A stretch of DNA of 64,000 nucleotides from Ruminiclostridium sp. (GCA_017435425.1 JAFSFC010000075.1:1-64000), one strand, 5' to 3'; counted from the first letter of the stretch, positions 26,077-34,933 are shown. Translations and numbers: made by a program. Notes: a model not told the origin generated them from the letters alone.

Positions 26077-27517
26077 CAGTCGGCAGACGGATCTCCGCCA
26101 CGCAGCCCCCCCGGTCGTCGTCGGCGTTGCGGATGGTCAGCTCGCCGTTGTGGCGGGAGACGATCTCCTCACAGACTGCCAGACCGATGCCGCTGCCCCG
26201 GGCAGTGGAGCTTCCCTTATAGAACTTGTACTTCACGTTGGGCAGCTCTTCGGGAGGGATACCGGGGCCGAAGTCCCGAATGGTAATGACCACATCTCCC
26301 GCCTCGGGATAGATCCCGGTCTCGATCCGCCTGCCGGCCCCGCCGTGCTTGGCGGCGTTGTCCAGCAGATTGCAGAAGACCTGGCGGAGGCGGTCGGGAT
26401 CGCCGGGGATGGGAGCAAACTCCTCCTCGCAGTCGTGGTGGTAGACGGCGATGCCCTCGGCGGCCAGGAACTCGTGGTAAGTGTAAACGGCGTCCTCCAG
26501 CTCGGCCTTGATGTCCATGGGCTCGATGGACAGGGTGAAGCGGCCGTCCTCGATGCGGGAGAACTCCAGCAGCTCCTCCACCATGCCGGACAGACGGCGG
26601 GCTTCACTGGCGATGATGCCCATGCCCTTGCGGATGTCGGAGGCATCCCGGGCCTCGCCGTTCATGATGGTCTCGGCCCAGCCGGTGATGGCGGTGAGGG
26701 GGGTGCGCAGCTCGTGGGAGACCGAGGAGATAAATTCCGACTTCATGCTCTCGGCCTGCTTGATGCGCAGGGACATATCGTTGATGGCATCGGTGAGGTC
26801 ACCGATCTCGTCGTCGAACTCCTTTTCCACCTGGATGCCGTAGCTGCCGTCGGCAATACGCTGAGCGGCAGAGGTGATGGTCTTCACCGGCACCTCGATG
26901 GATTTGACGAAGTAAACGTTGGACAGGTAAACCAGCACCAACACCCCCAACGCCAGGGCCGTGGCCCCCAGGGTCAGGGTGGTCACCTGCCGGTCCACCA
27001 CCCGCATGGAGGTCACATAGCGCATGATGCCCACCAGGTCATCGTCATAGACCAGGGGGGCCGACACGGCGGTGATCCGCTCGCCCGTCTGGGGGGATAC
27101 CCCCTTCCAGGAGGAGATCTCCCGGGTGTCCTGAAGCTGGGCAATGTCAGCCGTCCCGGGCATGGTGCCCGAGAGGGTCAGGCCGTTGGAGGAGTAGACC
27201 ACTTTACCGGCGGGGTTGAGAAACTGAAGTTCGATCTTGCTGCCGTCCTCAAAGGAGGTGACATAGTCCTGGGCGGCGGTGAGGTAGTCCCCCCGGTCCG
27301 GGTCGCTGCCGGCATAGGTGCTGAAGTAGGTGGCGGCCGTCCGGGCCTTGCTCTCCATGTCGGAGAGGATGCTGCTGTCATAATAGCTCTTCATGACCAG
27401 GGAGCAGGCAATGACCAGCACCGTCAGGATGACCACCAGAACGCTGATGCTGCTCAGGATCCACCGCTTCCGGATACCCCGCACCCGAAAAAATGGAATG
27501 GATGATAAGGATTTCAT
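26069..27517 (-). CDS. Sensor histidine kinase (OmpR-type system)
   Basis: 482 residues. Membrane helix at 20-40, an outside sensor domain of about 140 residues, second helix near 185, HAMP linker, dimerisation domain with phospho-His in SSVSHELRTPLTAITGWAE, and ATPase boxes N (FCNLLDNAAKHGG), G1 (RDFGPGIPPEEL) and G2 (GSGIGLAVCEEIV). Its partner gene lies upstream on the same strand, with a 179-base gap that holds a three-hairpin repeat. Signal unknown. Confidence 0.93.
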   Translation of the reverse strand: MKSLSSIPFFRVRGIRKRWILSSISVLVVILTVLVIACSLVMKSYYDSSILSDMESKARTAATYFSTYAGSDPDRGDYLTAAQDYVTSFEDGSKIELQFLNPAGKVVYSSNGLTLSGTMPGTADIAQLQDTREISSWKGVSPQTGERITAVSAPLVYDDDLVGIMRYVTSMRVVDRQVTTLTLGATALALGVLVLVYLSNVYFVKSIEVPVKTITSAAQRIADGSYGIQVEKEFDDEIGDLTDAINDMSLRIKQAESMKSEFISSVSHELRTPLTAITGWAETIMNGEARDASDIRKGMGIIASEARRLSGMVEELLEFSRIEDGRFTLSIEPMDIKAELEDAVYTYHEFLAAEGIAVYHHDCEEEFAPIPGDPDRLRQVFCNLLDNAAKHGGAGRRIETGIYPEAGDVVITIRDFGPGIPPEELPNVKYKFYKGSSTARGSGIGLAVCEEIVSRHNGELTIRNADDDRGGCVAEIRLPTGT

Positions 27518-27566
27518 GCTATCTATCCTTTAATTACTATAAATTTTTGCCCTTGGCAAAATAAAT

Positions 27567-27690
27567 GTAATCATGTTTCCGGTGGCTTTGCCGCCGGAAA
27601 CATACTTCTCGGCCTGCCAGTGTGCCCGCAGGGCGCGCACAGCAGGCCGCAAACCCACTTTTGGGAGCCCAGCGCAGCGGGTCCCAAAAG
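27567..27690. repeat. Three-hairpin repeat element, copy 2
   Basis: Core 27605-27651 matches 7180-7226. Left hairpin TGTTTCCGG / CCGGAAACA and right hairpin ACTTTTGGGA / TCCCAAAAGT differ from those of copy 1 in sequence but not in position. It lies between the response regulator and kinase genes, directly 3' of the regulator's stop. Confidence 0.65.
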
Positions 27691-27696
27691 TCTGGT

Positions 27697-28380
27697 TTAA
27701 AACTCCCACTTATACCCGTAACCCCAGATGGTGGTGATGTAGATGGGGCTGGTGGGTTCGTCCTCGATCTTCACCCGCAGACGGCGGATGTTCACGTCCA
27801 CGATCTTCAGCTCACCCAGGTAATTCTCCCCCCAGACAAACTTCAGGATCTCTTCTCTGGACAGGGCCTTGCCGGGGTTCTCCATGAACATCTTCATAAT
27901 GGAGTACTCCACCTGGGTGAGCTTCACCCGCTGGCCGTTCTTTTCCAGGGTGCGCTTGCGGGTGTTCAGCACGAAGGGGGGCTGCTGGATCTCGCCGTCA
28001 TCCATCATCTCCCCGCCGATGCGGCGGTAGAGGGCGTCAATTCGGGCGGTGAGCTCCATGGGGGAGAATGGCTTGGTGACGTAGTCGTCGGCACCGGTCA
28101 TAAAGCCGGTGATCTTGTCCATCTCCTGGGTCCGGGCGGTGAGCATGATGACGCCGATCTTGGAGTTGCTGGCCCGGATGCGGCGGCAAACTTCGAAGCC
28201 GTCCATGTCGGGCAGCATGATGTCCAGCAGGGCCACCCGCACGTCGGGGTTCAGGCGCAGCTGCTCCAGGGCCTCCTCGCCGGTGCCCGCCTCAATGGTC
28301 TCATAGCCTGCACGGTTAAGGTTGATGACGACGAAGCTGCGGATGTTGGCCTCGTCCTCCAGAACCAGAATCTTTTTCAT
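27697..28380 (-). CDS. OmpR/PhoB-family response regulator
   Basis: 227 residues. Receiver domain with phospho-acceptor Asp in VALLDIMLPDMDGFEV, conserved Thr in VIMLTARTQ and Lys in DDYVTKPF; C-terminal winged helix ending in DVNIRRLRVKIEDEPTSPIY and WGYGYKWEF. It works with the kinase encoded downstream. Confidence 0.95.
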   Translation of the reverse strand: MKKILVLEDEANIRSFVVINLNRAGYETIEAGTGEEALEQLRLNPDVRVALLDIMLPDMDGFEVCRRIRASNSKIGVIMLTARTQEMDKITGFMTGADDYVTKPFSPMELTARIDALYRRIGGEMMDDGEIQQPPFVLNTRKRTLEKNGQRVKLTQVEYSIMKMFMENPGKALSREEILKFVWGENYLGELKIVDVNIRRLRVKIEDEPTSPIYITTIWGYGYKWEF

Positions 28381-28428
28381 TGTCCTGCTCCTTTCAGGTT
28401 TGTTGATCGATTCGGGAAGGGTTTCCCG

Positions 28429-29808
28429 TCAGTGACTGTAGCTCCAGGTGCCGGCATTCAGGTGGAAGCGCTGTCGGAGGGTGTCCTCGTCCAGACCGCA
28501 GTCCCAGCCGTCGAAGAATTCACCGGCAAAGATGGTGGTGCTGTCCGAAACCAGGGTGAACCGATTGCCCAGCTGGGCCAGTTCCCCCCGGTCTGCCCCC
28601 ATGAGGGTGGAGATGGCCAGGAAGGGCGTGGGCTGGGCATTGGTGAGGTTGTCCTCGTCCTCCCCTTCGTCCTCTTCCTCTTCGGCCAGTTCCACGCCCT
28701 GGGCAAAGAGGACGTTCCGAACACCAGTGGCCGAATTCTCCTGGCGGCACATGGAGAAGGCCCCGGTCCATGTATCGGGGATCTCCAGATACCAGCCGTC
28801 TCCGCTGTGGTAGGTGGTGAGGACCTGGGCGGAGGTTCCATCGGACTGGTAGGCCATCCAGTGGAGCCACCAGAACTCTCCGGCAGTGGAGGTGCCGTAG
28901 GCGGGAACAGACTGGGCCACAGGGACCTCGGTGACGCCGTCCCCGTTCATGTCAGCGGGGTGGACTCCGGCGTAGTAGTGATACACGTCTTGACTCTGCT
29001 CGGCCCTTTCATGAAGAGAAATGTTTTCCAGCCCCTGCTCTCCCAGGCAGAAGATATCGGTGATCAGATCCTCCTCCCCAAAGGTCGAGGTCACAAAGAG
29101 GGCAGGGACCCCGTCAGCAAGCATCCCCGCTGTCCAGGTGTTGATCTCTGCTGCACCCTGGGAAAGAGGGGTAGCAGAGAGCAACTCCATGCGGCCCTGG
29201 ATGCCGTCGTAATAGTCCACTTCCCACCCGGCCTGGGCGTCTCCCCCGGGTTGGGCCAAGACCAGCTCTTTCAGCCCGTCCTGGTCCAGATCGGCGGCCA
29301 GATAGCCGTCGTAGCTGGTGCGGAGGATCTCCACGGGCTGACCGTCCTTGACGGCATAGCCCACCAGATCCCGGACGGAGGCATTCACCTGCCAGCTCAC
29401 CAGGATCTCACAGCCTGCGGGCTCACAGAGTTCCAGGTAGTCGATGGACTCGATCTCTGTGCCTACCCCCTCAATGCGGGCCCAGGGCTGGTATTCTCCC
29501 TCTTCATCCTGCCGGAAGAAGACGATCTGCAGGGGGGCTTCCGCCTGGGCATCCCGGAAGAAGGCCACCGCCTCCTGGATACCGTCCCCGTCCACATCCA
29601 CCAGCTGGATGGTCTGGCGGTTCTCGCCGCTCAAAGGGGCGATGTACTCGGCATTCCCCTTTTCCATGTTGATCTTGGCCTGGAGGTTCACATATGCCTC
29701 CGAGGATTTGGGCAGGGCATACATCTCCTCCACGCTGCTGAATACGCAGCCGGAGAGGCCCGTCAGGCAGAGGAGCAGGGCCATGAGCCCCAGGATCTTT
29801 CGCGCCAT
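28429..29808 (-). CDS. Lipoprotein with FG-GAP-like acidic repeats
   Basis: 459 residues. Lipoprotein signal MARKILGLMALLLCLTGLSGC, then repeated D-x-D-G-D-G-type segments (VDVDGDGIQEAV, AADLDQDGLKELV, ADMNGDGVTEV) spaced along a beta-rich chain, as in FG-GAP/VCBS propellers that bind calcium. Probably an anchored surface protein; ligand unknown. The ATG at 29808 is chosen because it begins the signal peptide. It lies 48 bases upstream of the response regulator and could be part of that operon, perhaps as a sensing accessory. Confidence 0.8.
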   Translation of the reverse strand: MARKILGLMALLLCLTGLSGCVFSSVEEMYALPKSSEAYVNLQAKINMEKGNAEYIAPLSGENRQTIQLVDVDGDGIQEAVAFFRDAQAEAPLQIVFFRQDEEGEYQPWARIEGVGTEIESIDYLELCEPAGCEILVSWQVNASVRDLVGYAVKDGQPVEILRTSYDGYLAADLDQDGLKELVLAQPGGDAQAGWEVDYYDGIQGRMELLSATPLSQGAAEINTWTAGMLADGVPALFVTSTFGEEDLITDIFCLGEQGLENISLHERAEQSQDVYHYYAGVHPADMNGDGVTEVPVAQSVPAYGTSTAGEFWWLHWMAYQSDGTSAQVLTTYHSGDGWYLEIPDTWTGAFSMCRQENSATGVRNVLFAQGVELAEEEEDEGEDEDNLTNAQPTPFLAISTLMGADRGELAQLGNRFTLVSDSTTIFAGEFFDGWDCGLDEDTLRQRFHLNAGTWSYSH

Positions 29809-29938
29809 CGGGTCGGTCTTCCCCCTTTCTGTATGGTCAGGCGGCCATACTGCCGCCATAGTATCATCATAATATTGTATCATACCACATTCGGCGGCAT
29901 TTTCCTATATCAAAATGAAAAATCCCGAAGAAAAACCC

Positions 29939-29967
29939 TTGCCTTGACGCCGCCCCTGTTGTATAAT
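29939..29967 (+). promoter_or_regulatory. Promoter of tRNA-Leu
   Basis: TTGCCT (29939-29944), 17 bases, TATAAT (29962-29967). Confidence 0.6.
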
Positions 29968-29988
29968 CAATGCGATTTGTAAATACAA

Positions 29989-30075
29989 GCCGGTGTGATG
30001 AAATTGGTAGACGTAGCGGACTCAAAATCCGCCGCTGGCAACAGCGTACCGGTTCGAGTCCGGTCACCGGCACCA
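29989..30075 (+). tRNA. tRNA-Leu(CAA)
   Basis: 87 bases with a long variable arm and encoded CCA. Acceptor GCCGGTG pairs with CACCGGC; anticodon stem GCGGA/TCCGC with loop CTCAAAA, giving anticodon CAA; T arm CCGGTTCGAGTCCGG. Followed by its terminator and by fragments of itself. Confidence 0.95.
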
Positions 30076-30112
30076 AAAAAGCCAAGGCCCCAGAAGGGGT
30101 CTTGGCTTTTTT
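30075..30112 (+). terminator. tRNA-Leu terminator
   Basis: AAAAAAGCCAAGGCCCC / GGGGTCTTGGCTTTTTT, 4-base loop, immediately after CCA. Confidence 0.85.
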
Positions 30113-30122
30113 GCTACCCGTT

Positions 30123-30344
30123 GGTGACCGGACGAGAACCGGAGGTTCGACACCCGCCCGCAGGCGGGCGTGTCGGAGCGCAACCGCCCCATCAGGGCGG
30201 CTCTTGGCGCGGAGACGTCCGGGTCACCGGCACATTCAATCGCCGCCTTTGCTCATCCTAGTGCCCGAAGGGCGTCGAGTCCGGTCACCCCATAGGGCCA
30301 GAGTATCCCAAAGGGGAACTCCGGTTCGACACCCGCCCGCAGGC
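30123..30344 (+). repeat. Mosaic of tRNA-Leu fragments downstream of the tRNA
   Basis: 30123-30142 is an inverted copy of the T-arm strand (GGTGACCGGACGAGAACCGG) with two changes. Direct copies of the 3' end appear at 30217-30233 (one inserted G) and 30275-30289 (TCGAGTCCGGTCACC). GGTTCGA followed by CACCCGCCCGCAGG occurs at 30144 and 30323, so the T-loop is joined to a foreign hairpin twice. The module CATCCTAGTGCCCG at 30254 is shared with the tRNA-Ala tail. The gap 30113-30425 holds nothing else that I can see. Confidence 0.8.
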
Positions 30345-30425
30345 ATCCCTTCACACTCCCCCTTGACACCGCCTTTTCTCTGAAGTATGATTAATCATAC
30401 CAATCATACCAAAGGAGGATTTCTC

Positions 30426-30638
30426 ATGGAGTTTCCCGAAGGAAAGTACGCCTGGATCGTCAAGGTGGGCGAGAAAGGCCAGTTCGTCATCCCCAAAGAG
30501 GCCCGGGACATGTTCGACCTCCAGCCCGGCTCCAGCATCCTGGTTCTGGGCGACGCCCAGAAGGGGCTGGCTATCCTCCCCCGGGAGAAGCAGGGAGAAC
30601 TGATCGCCCAGATCTTCGACCACCTGGAGGAGGACTGA
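30426..30638 (+). CDS. AbrB/SpoVT-type DNA-binding protein
   Basis: 70 residues, one swapped-hairpin domain: VKVGEKGQFVIPKEARDMF followed by LQPGSSILVLGD and GLAILPREK. Such proteins are dimeric repressors. The ATG at 30426 has AAAGGAGG 7 bases upstream. The glycosyltransferase gene begins 3 bases after its stop, so it probably controls that gene. The upstream gap has an inverted pair AATCAT/ATCAT near the start. Confidence 0.88.
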   Translation: MEFPEGKYAWIVKVGEKGQFVIPKEARDMFDLQPGSSILVLGDAQKGLAILPREKQGELIAQIFDHLEED

Positions 30639-30641
30639 GCC

Positions 30642-31835
30642 GTGAAGATCGTCTTTTTCTGCATCCCCGCCCACGGCCACACCAACCCCACCCTGCCCGT
30701 AGTCCGGGAGCTGGTCAACCGGGGCCATCAGGTGTGGTACTACTCCTACGACCTCCTCCGGGAGAAGATCGAGGCTGCCGGGGCCACCTTTGTATCCTGC
30801 GACCCCTATGACCGGGAGCAGGCCCTCACCCCTCAGGAATCTGCCCGCCTGGGCAAGGATCTTGCCTTCTCCACCCAGATCCTGGTGGACACCACCCTGG
30901 CCCTGGACGACATGGTCTGCTCCCACATGCAGGACCTCCGGCCCGACTGCATTGTGGCCGACTCCATGGCCGTGTGGGGAAAGGCTGTGGCGCAGAAACT
31001 GGGCATCCCCTTTGTTTCCTCCACCACCACCTTCGCCTTTAACCAGCACTCGGCCAAAATCATGAAGCAGAGCCCCGGACAACTTTTCGGCATGTTCTTC
31101 TCTATGCCCAGGCTGAAAAAGGAGATCAAGCGACTCCAGAGCAAGGGCTATCCGGTGAAAAACGTCCTGGACATCATCCAGAACGACGACAAGACCCACA
31201 CGGTGGTCTACACCTCCCCCGGCTTCCAGCCCTGCGCCGACACCTTCTCCCCCAACCACTACGCCTTTGTGGGGCCTTCCATCCGTCCGGCCTCCGGCAG
31301 GGTGGAAAAGACCCGAGAGCAGTTGGTCTACGTGTCCATGGGCACCGTGAACAACGATATGATCCCCCTGTACCAAGCCTGTATCCAGGGCCTCAGCACC
31401 CTGGGCTGTCAGGTGATCCTGTCCGTGGGCAGCCAGGTGGACCCCGCCCGTCTGGGCCCCCTCCCTGGTCATATGGCGGTCTACCCCCAGGTGGACCAGA
31501 TCGCCGTCCTGGAACAGGCCGACGCCTTTCTCTCCCACTGCGGCATGAACAGCGCCAGCGAGAGCCTCTACTTCGGCGTTCCCCTGGCCATGCTCCCCCA
31601 GACCTCCGAGCAGCGGGGCGTGGCTGAGCGCATCCGCCAGCTGGGTGCGGGCAGCCTGCTGCAGGAAACCACCCCCGCCGCCATTGCCCAAACCGTTCGC
31701 ACCCTGCTGGAAGCCCCCACTTACCGGACCCAGGCCAAGGCTATCGCACGGGACTTCCGCTCCTGTCCCGGCCCCAAAGGGGCGGCTGACAAGATCCTAC
31801 AGGTCTGCGGCGGTGAAATATCCCCCGAAAATTGA
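30642..31835 (+). CDS. MGT-family UDP-glycosyltransferase (GT1)
   Basis: 397 residues, GT-B fold. N-terminal FFCIPAHGHTNPTLPVVREL matches the acceptor-side entry of macrolide glycosyltransferases; near residue 300 the nucleotide-sugar signature reads FLSHCGMNSASESLYFGVPL. Relatives move glucose to macrolides, flavonoids or diacylglycerol. GTG start 3 bases after the AbrB-like gene. With the EamA permease downstream it could form a detoxify-and-export unit; this is inferred. Confidence 0.88.
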   Translation: MKIVFFCIPAHGHTNPTLPVVRELVNRGHQVWYYSYDLLREKIEAAGATFVSCDPYDREQALTPQESARLGKDLAFSTQILVDTTLALDDMVCSHMQDLRPDCIVADSMAVWGKAVAQKLGIPFVSSTTTFAFNQHSAKIMKQSPGQLFGMFFSMPRLKKEIKRLQSKGYPVKNVLDIIQNDDKTHTVVYTSPGFQPCADTFSPNHYAFVGPSIRPASGRVEKTREQLVYVSMGTVNNDMIPLYQACIQGLSTLGCQVILSVGSQVDPARLGPLPGHMAVYPQVDQIAVLEQADAFLSHCGMNSASESLYFGVPLAMLPQTSEQRGVAERIRQLGAGSLLQETTPAAIAQTVRTLLEAPTYRTQAKAIARDFRSCPGPKGAADKILQVCGGEISPEN

Positions 31836-31891
31836 CATCCCTCTAACAATTCGGTATACTGAATTATTCTGTCAAATCGGGAGGGTTTCCC

Positions 31892-32770
31892 ATGTCCATC
31901 CTCAAAAATCCCCGGCTGGCCATCCTCATCGCCATGGCCTCCTTCGGCACCCTGGCGGTTTTCGTCCGGAATATCCCCGTGACCTCCGGAGAGCTGGCTC
32001 TCTACCGGGCATTGCTTGCCATCGTCCTGCTGTCCGGCTACTTCCTGGTAACCCGCCAGTCCATCCGGCTGAAGGCCATCAAAAAGGAGCTTCCCCTCCT
32101 CCTGCTGTCGGGCGTTGCCATGGGCTTTAACTGGATCCTCCTCTTCGAGGCCTACAAATACACCACCGTCTCTGTTGCCACTCTCAGCTACTACTTCGCC
32201 CCGGTGATCGTCACCGCCGTCTGTCCCTTCCTCTTTAAGGAAAAGCTCACCCCCAAGCAGATCCTCTGCTTTATCATGTCCACCCTGGGCCTGGTGCTGG
32301 TCATCGGCATCACCGACCTGGGCAAGGGGGCTGGCACCGACCACATCGGCGTCCTCTTCGGCCTGGGGGCCGCCGTGCTCTACGCCACCGTAGTCCTGCT
32401 GAACAAGTTCATCAAAGGGGTGGCCGGCATCCAGCGGACCTTCCTGCAGTTTTTGGCCGCCGCCGTGGTGCTGATCCCCTATGTGGCCGCCACCTCCGGC
32501 TTCCACCTGGAGGCCATGGACGGCAAGGGCTGGGCCTGCCTGCTGGTGGTGGGTCTCTTCCACACCGGCGTGTGCTACTGTCTGTACTTCTCCGCCCTGA
32601 AGGATCTGTCCGGCCAGGAGGCCTCCATCCTCAGCTATGTGGACCCCCTGGTGGCCGTGCTGGTCTCCGTCTTCCTCCTGGGAGAGGCCATGACCGCCAT
32701 GCAGCTGGTGGGCGGTGTCCTCATCCTGGGCTTCACCCTCTGGAACGAGCTGGAACCGAAGAAAAAGTGA
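31892..32770 (+). CDS. EamA (DMT) family permease
   Basis: 292 residues, ten membrane helices in two EamA halves; landmarks FGTLAVFVRNIPVTSGELAL and, in the second half, SYVDPLVAVLVSVFLLGEAM. Exports or imports small metabolites; substrate unknown. ATG after GGGAGGG. Its stop codon lies inside the first unit of the hairpin array at 32767. Confidence 0.9.
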   Translation: MSILKNPRLAILIAMASFGTLAVFVRNIPVTSGELALYRALLAIVLLSGYFLVTRQSIRLKAIKKELPLLLLSGVAMGFNWILLFEAYKYTTVSVATLSYYFAPVIVTAVCPFLFKEKLTPKQILCFIMSTLGLVLVIGITDLGKGAGTDHIGVLFGLGAAVLYATVVLLNKFIKGVAGIQRTFLQFLAAAVVLIPYVAATSGFHLEAMDGKGWACLLVVGLFHTGVCYCLYFSALKDLSGQEASILSYVDPLVAVLVSVFLLGEAMTAMQLVGGVLILGFTLWNELEPKKK

Positions 32771-32874
32771 AATTGAGCCATTGGCTCAGTGATATACGCT
32801 CGCAGCGTGTGATATTCGGCCATTGGTCGAGTGAAATTGCCCCTACGGGGCAGTTACGGAGTCCCTGCGGGACA
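32767..32874. repeat. Array of five GTGA-headed hairpin units
   Basis: Five units of 20-22 bases start at 32767, 32789, 32809, 32831 and 32853. Each opens with GTGA (GTTA in the last), has a short A/T stretch, and closes with a different small palindrome: TGAGCC ATTG GCTCA, ACGCT CGC AGCGT, TCGGCC ATTG GTCGA, TGCCCC TACG GGGCA, AGTCCC TGCG GGACA. Arms vary while pairing is kept, so the hairpin rather than the sequence is conserved. The first GTGA contains the permease stop codon. Confidence 0.85.
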
Positions 32875-32888
32875 AATCAAATGCAGAA

Positions 32889-32927
32889 GTGCCTGTTGCA
32901 AAAAAACGTTTTGCAACAGGCACTTTT
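32889..32927. terminator. Bidirectional terminator
   Basis: Perfect stem AGTGCCTGTTGCAAAA / TTTTGCAACAGGCACT with T/A runs on both sides; serves the convergent permease and NlpC/P60-SLH genes. Confidence 0.9.
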
Positions 32928-32931
32928 TGTT

Positions 32932-34875
32932 TCAGGTTTCCAGCTGGCAGTAGCGCATCAGAATGACTGCACACTGGGCACGGGTGGCATCGCCCTGGGG
33001 CATCAGGCCGCCCTTGCTGCCCTCCAGGATCCCTGCGCCCACCGCCCAGGCCATGGGTTCTTCCGCCCAGGGGCTGACCTGGTCTGCGTCACGGAAGCCG
33101 GACAGGTCGGTACTCTCACCGGCGCTCAGGTCCATGCCCTGGTGCTCGCCGTACCGATACAGAACAGCCGCCATCTGCTCTCGAGTCAGGTTGTCGCCGG
33201 GACCGAAATCGGTCTCGCTGTAGCCGGTCATGACCCCGGCATCCACAGCCCAGGTCACCGCATCCCGGTACCAGGCATCCTCTGCCACATCAGAGAAGGG
33301 ATTTTCCCCCTCATGTTCGGGGGCCCCCTCCAGGTTGTACAGGATCTGGGCCGCCATGGCGCGGGTGATCTTGCCCTCCAGGTGGAAGTATCCGTCCTCA
33401 TAGGGCTGCATGATCTTGTTCTTGGTGCAGTAAGCCACCCCATCATGGTACCAGGCGGGCTGGGGCAGGTCGTACTCCACTCCCTCCAGCAGACCCCAAT
33501 AGGGGACGTTGGCTGCCGTCAGAGCTTCCAGCCAGGTCAGTCCGTTGGCCCGCTGGATGTCCAGGGTGTTGAGAATGATGCTGCGGATGCGCTGGGTGCC
33601 GGACTGGCCGGGGATCTTGATCTTGCTCACGGCGCTGACCACATAGTACTCCTCATTTTCCTGGCCCAGGTAGAGCATCTCGTGTCCGCTGAAATACAGG
33701 ACGGAACCCAGGGGCAGAGCATCCATCACCTGCTCCCGTTCCTCCAGGCACATGTCAGCCATATCCACCTTGGCCACGGGCATGGCCTGCTGCCAGGTGG
33801 TGTTCCGGGCCAATTCCAGACCGAAGCACTTGTAGATGTTCCGGACATAGGCCGAACAGTCCTCAGACAGAAGGCTGCCGCCCCAGCCGTAAACATTGCC
33901 CAGGGCCTCCAGAGCCACAGCGGCGATGTTCTCCTGGGTCAGGGCCGGATAGCCCTCACAGACCTTGGCGTGCTCGGAGATCAGGGTCTTTTTCTTGGCG
34001 TAGCTGCCGTCCTCATTCCGGATGGGCATCCACACCACATGGTTCTGGTAAGGGGCCCGGTTATCCACCAGCTCGTTGGGGTCCTCCACGGGTGCCATCT
34101 CCAGGGTGGTGCCCATGGTCAGCAGAAGCTGGGAGGTGATGGGGCTGTAGTTGGATTTTTCCGTGTAGACCTTGTCCCCGTAGACTACCAGGGCGTTGAC
34201 CGGGTCCAGGTCCCAGGCAGAGACCCACTCCTCCTTGTCCCGGCAGACAGCCACATCCTCCACGGGCACCCATCCGGAGCAGCAGACGTTCTTGGCCAGA
34301 TAGTACTTGCCGTCAGCCGACACAGAGGTGATCACGATAGGCTCGTTGACCCGCAGGCCCACCAGGTACTGGTAGTTGAAATCCGGATCCTTGGGGTCGT
34401 CCCAGATGGGGGTGTCCGAGGGGAAGGTCCGCAGTTCCGTCCGGTGGACGGCCACGCCGTAGAGGACCGCCTGGTTGGTGGTGGCCCTGGGGTTCTGGGT
34501 GTTGCGGATCATGGCGTCAAAATCCTTCTGGACGGCCTTGGTGTCCGTCCCCAGATAGGTCCAGCCCAGGTAGTAGGCGGCATCCGCCTGGCTGGAGGAC
34601 TTGACCATCTCGTTGATGCGAACCCCGTCCACCGTCTCGGCCTGGTTCTTCAGGTCATACATCCCTGTGCCCTCTGCCCCAATGGTCAGCCCGTTCAGGT
34701 TCTGGATGTCCTCCCAATCCATCAGCACCTGGTCATCGGTGGACCAATAGGAGGCCTTGGACATGGCCGCTGTCACATCGGGCAGATAGGGGATCCTGGC
34801 CGCCCCGGCCTGGATCGGGATGCTTATCGTCATCACAGCGGCCAGCAGGGCCGCCATGACCTTGGTTTTTCTCAT
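32932..34875 (-). CDS. Secreted NlpC/P60-like peptidase with C-terminal SLH domains
   Basis: 647 residues. Signal peptide (MRKTKVMAALLAAVMTISIP, then IQAGAA); SH3-like region in the first 300 residues; NlpC/P60 catalytic part with Cys near 339 (SEDCSAYVRN) and His near 397 (SGHEMLYLG); three SLH repeats from about 470 (FSDVAEDAWYRDAVTWAV). It would cut cell-wall peptides while bound to the wall through SLH. The ATG at 34875 begins the signal peptide and sits 30 bases after the promoter's -10 box; earlier frames lie upstream of the transcription start. Confidence 0.88.
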   Translation of the reverse strand: MRKTKVMAALLAAVMTISIPIQAGAARIPYLPDVTAAMSKASYWSTDDQVLMDWEDIQNLNGLTIGAEGTGMYDLKNQAETVDGVRINEMVKSSSQADAAYYLGWTYLGTDTKAVQKDFDAMIRNTQNPRATTNQAVLYGVAVHRTELRTFPSDTPIWDDPKDPDFNYQYLVGLRVNEPIVITSVSADGKYYLAKNVCCSGWVPVEDVAVCRDKEEWVSAWDLDPVNALVVYGDKVYTEKSNYSPITSQLLLTMGTTLEMAPVEDPNELVDNRAPYQNHVVWMPIRNEDGSYAKKKTLISEHAKVCEGYPALTQENIAAVALEALGNVYGWGGSLLSEDCSAYVRNIYKCFGLELARNTTWQQAMPVAKVDMADMCLEEREQVMDALPLGSVLYFSGHEMLYLGQENEEYYVVSAVSKIKIPGQSGTQRIRSIILNTLDIQRANGLTWLEALTAANVPYWGLLEGVEYDLPQPAWYHDGVAYCTKNKIMQPYEDGYFHLEGKITRAMAAQILYNLEGAPEHEGENPFSDVAEDAWYRDAVTWAVDAGVMTGYSETDFGPGDNLTREQMAAVLYRYGEHQGMDLSAGESTDLSGFRDADQVSPWAEEPMAWAVGAGILEGSKGGLMPQGDATRAQCAVILMRYCQLET

Positions 34876-34904
34876 GGAGATCACTCCCTTCCTTTGATAA
34901 AAAC

Positions 34905-34933
34905 AGTATACAAGATTTTCTCTCCCCTGACAA
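34905..34933 (-). promoter_or_regulatory. Promoter of the NlpC/P60-SLH gene
   Basis: Minus strand: TTGTCA (34933-34928), 17 bases, TATACT (34910-34905). Confidence 0.7.

Noticed and set aside
32767..32874. CRISPR array
   Set aside because: Constant part is 4-8 bases, the variable parts are palindromes, and no cas genes are nearby.
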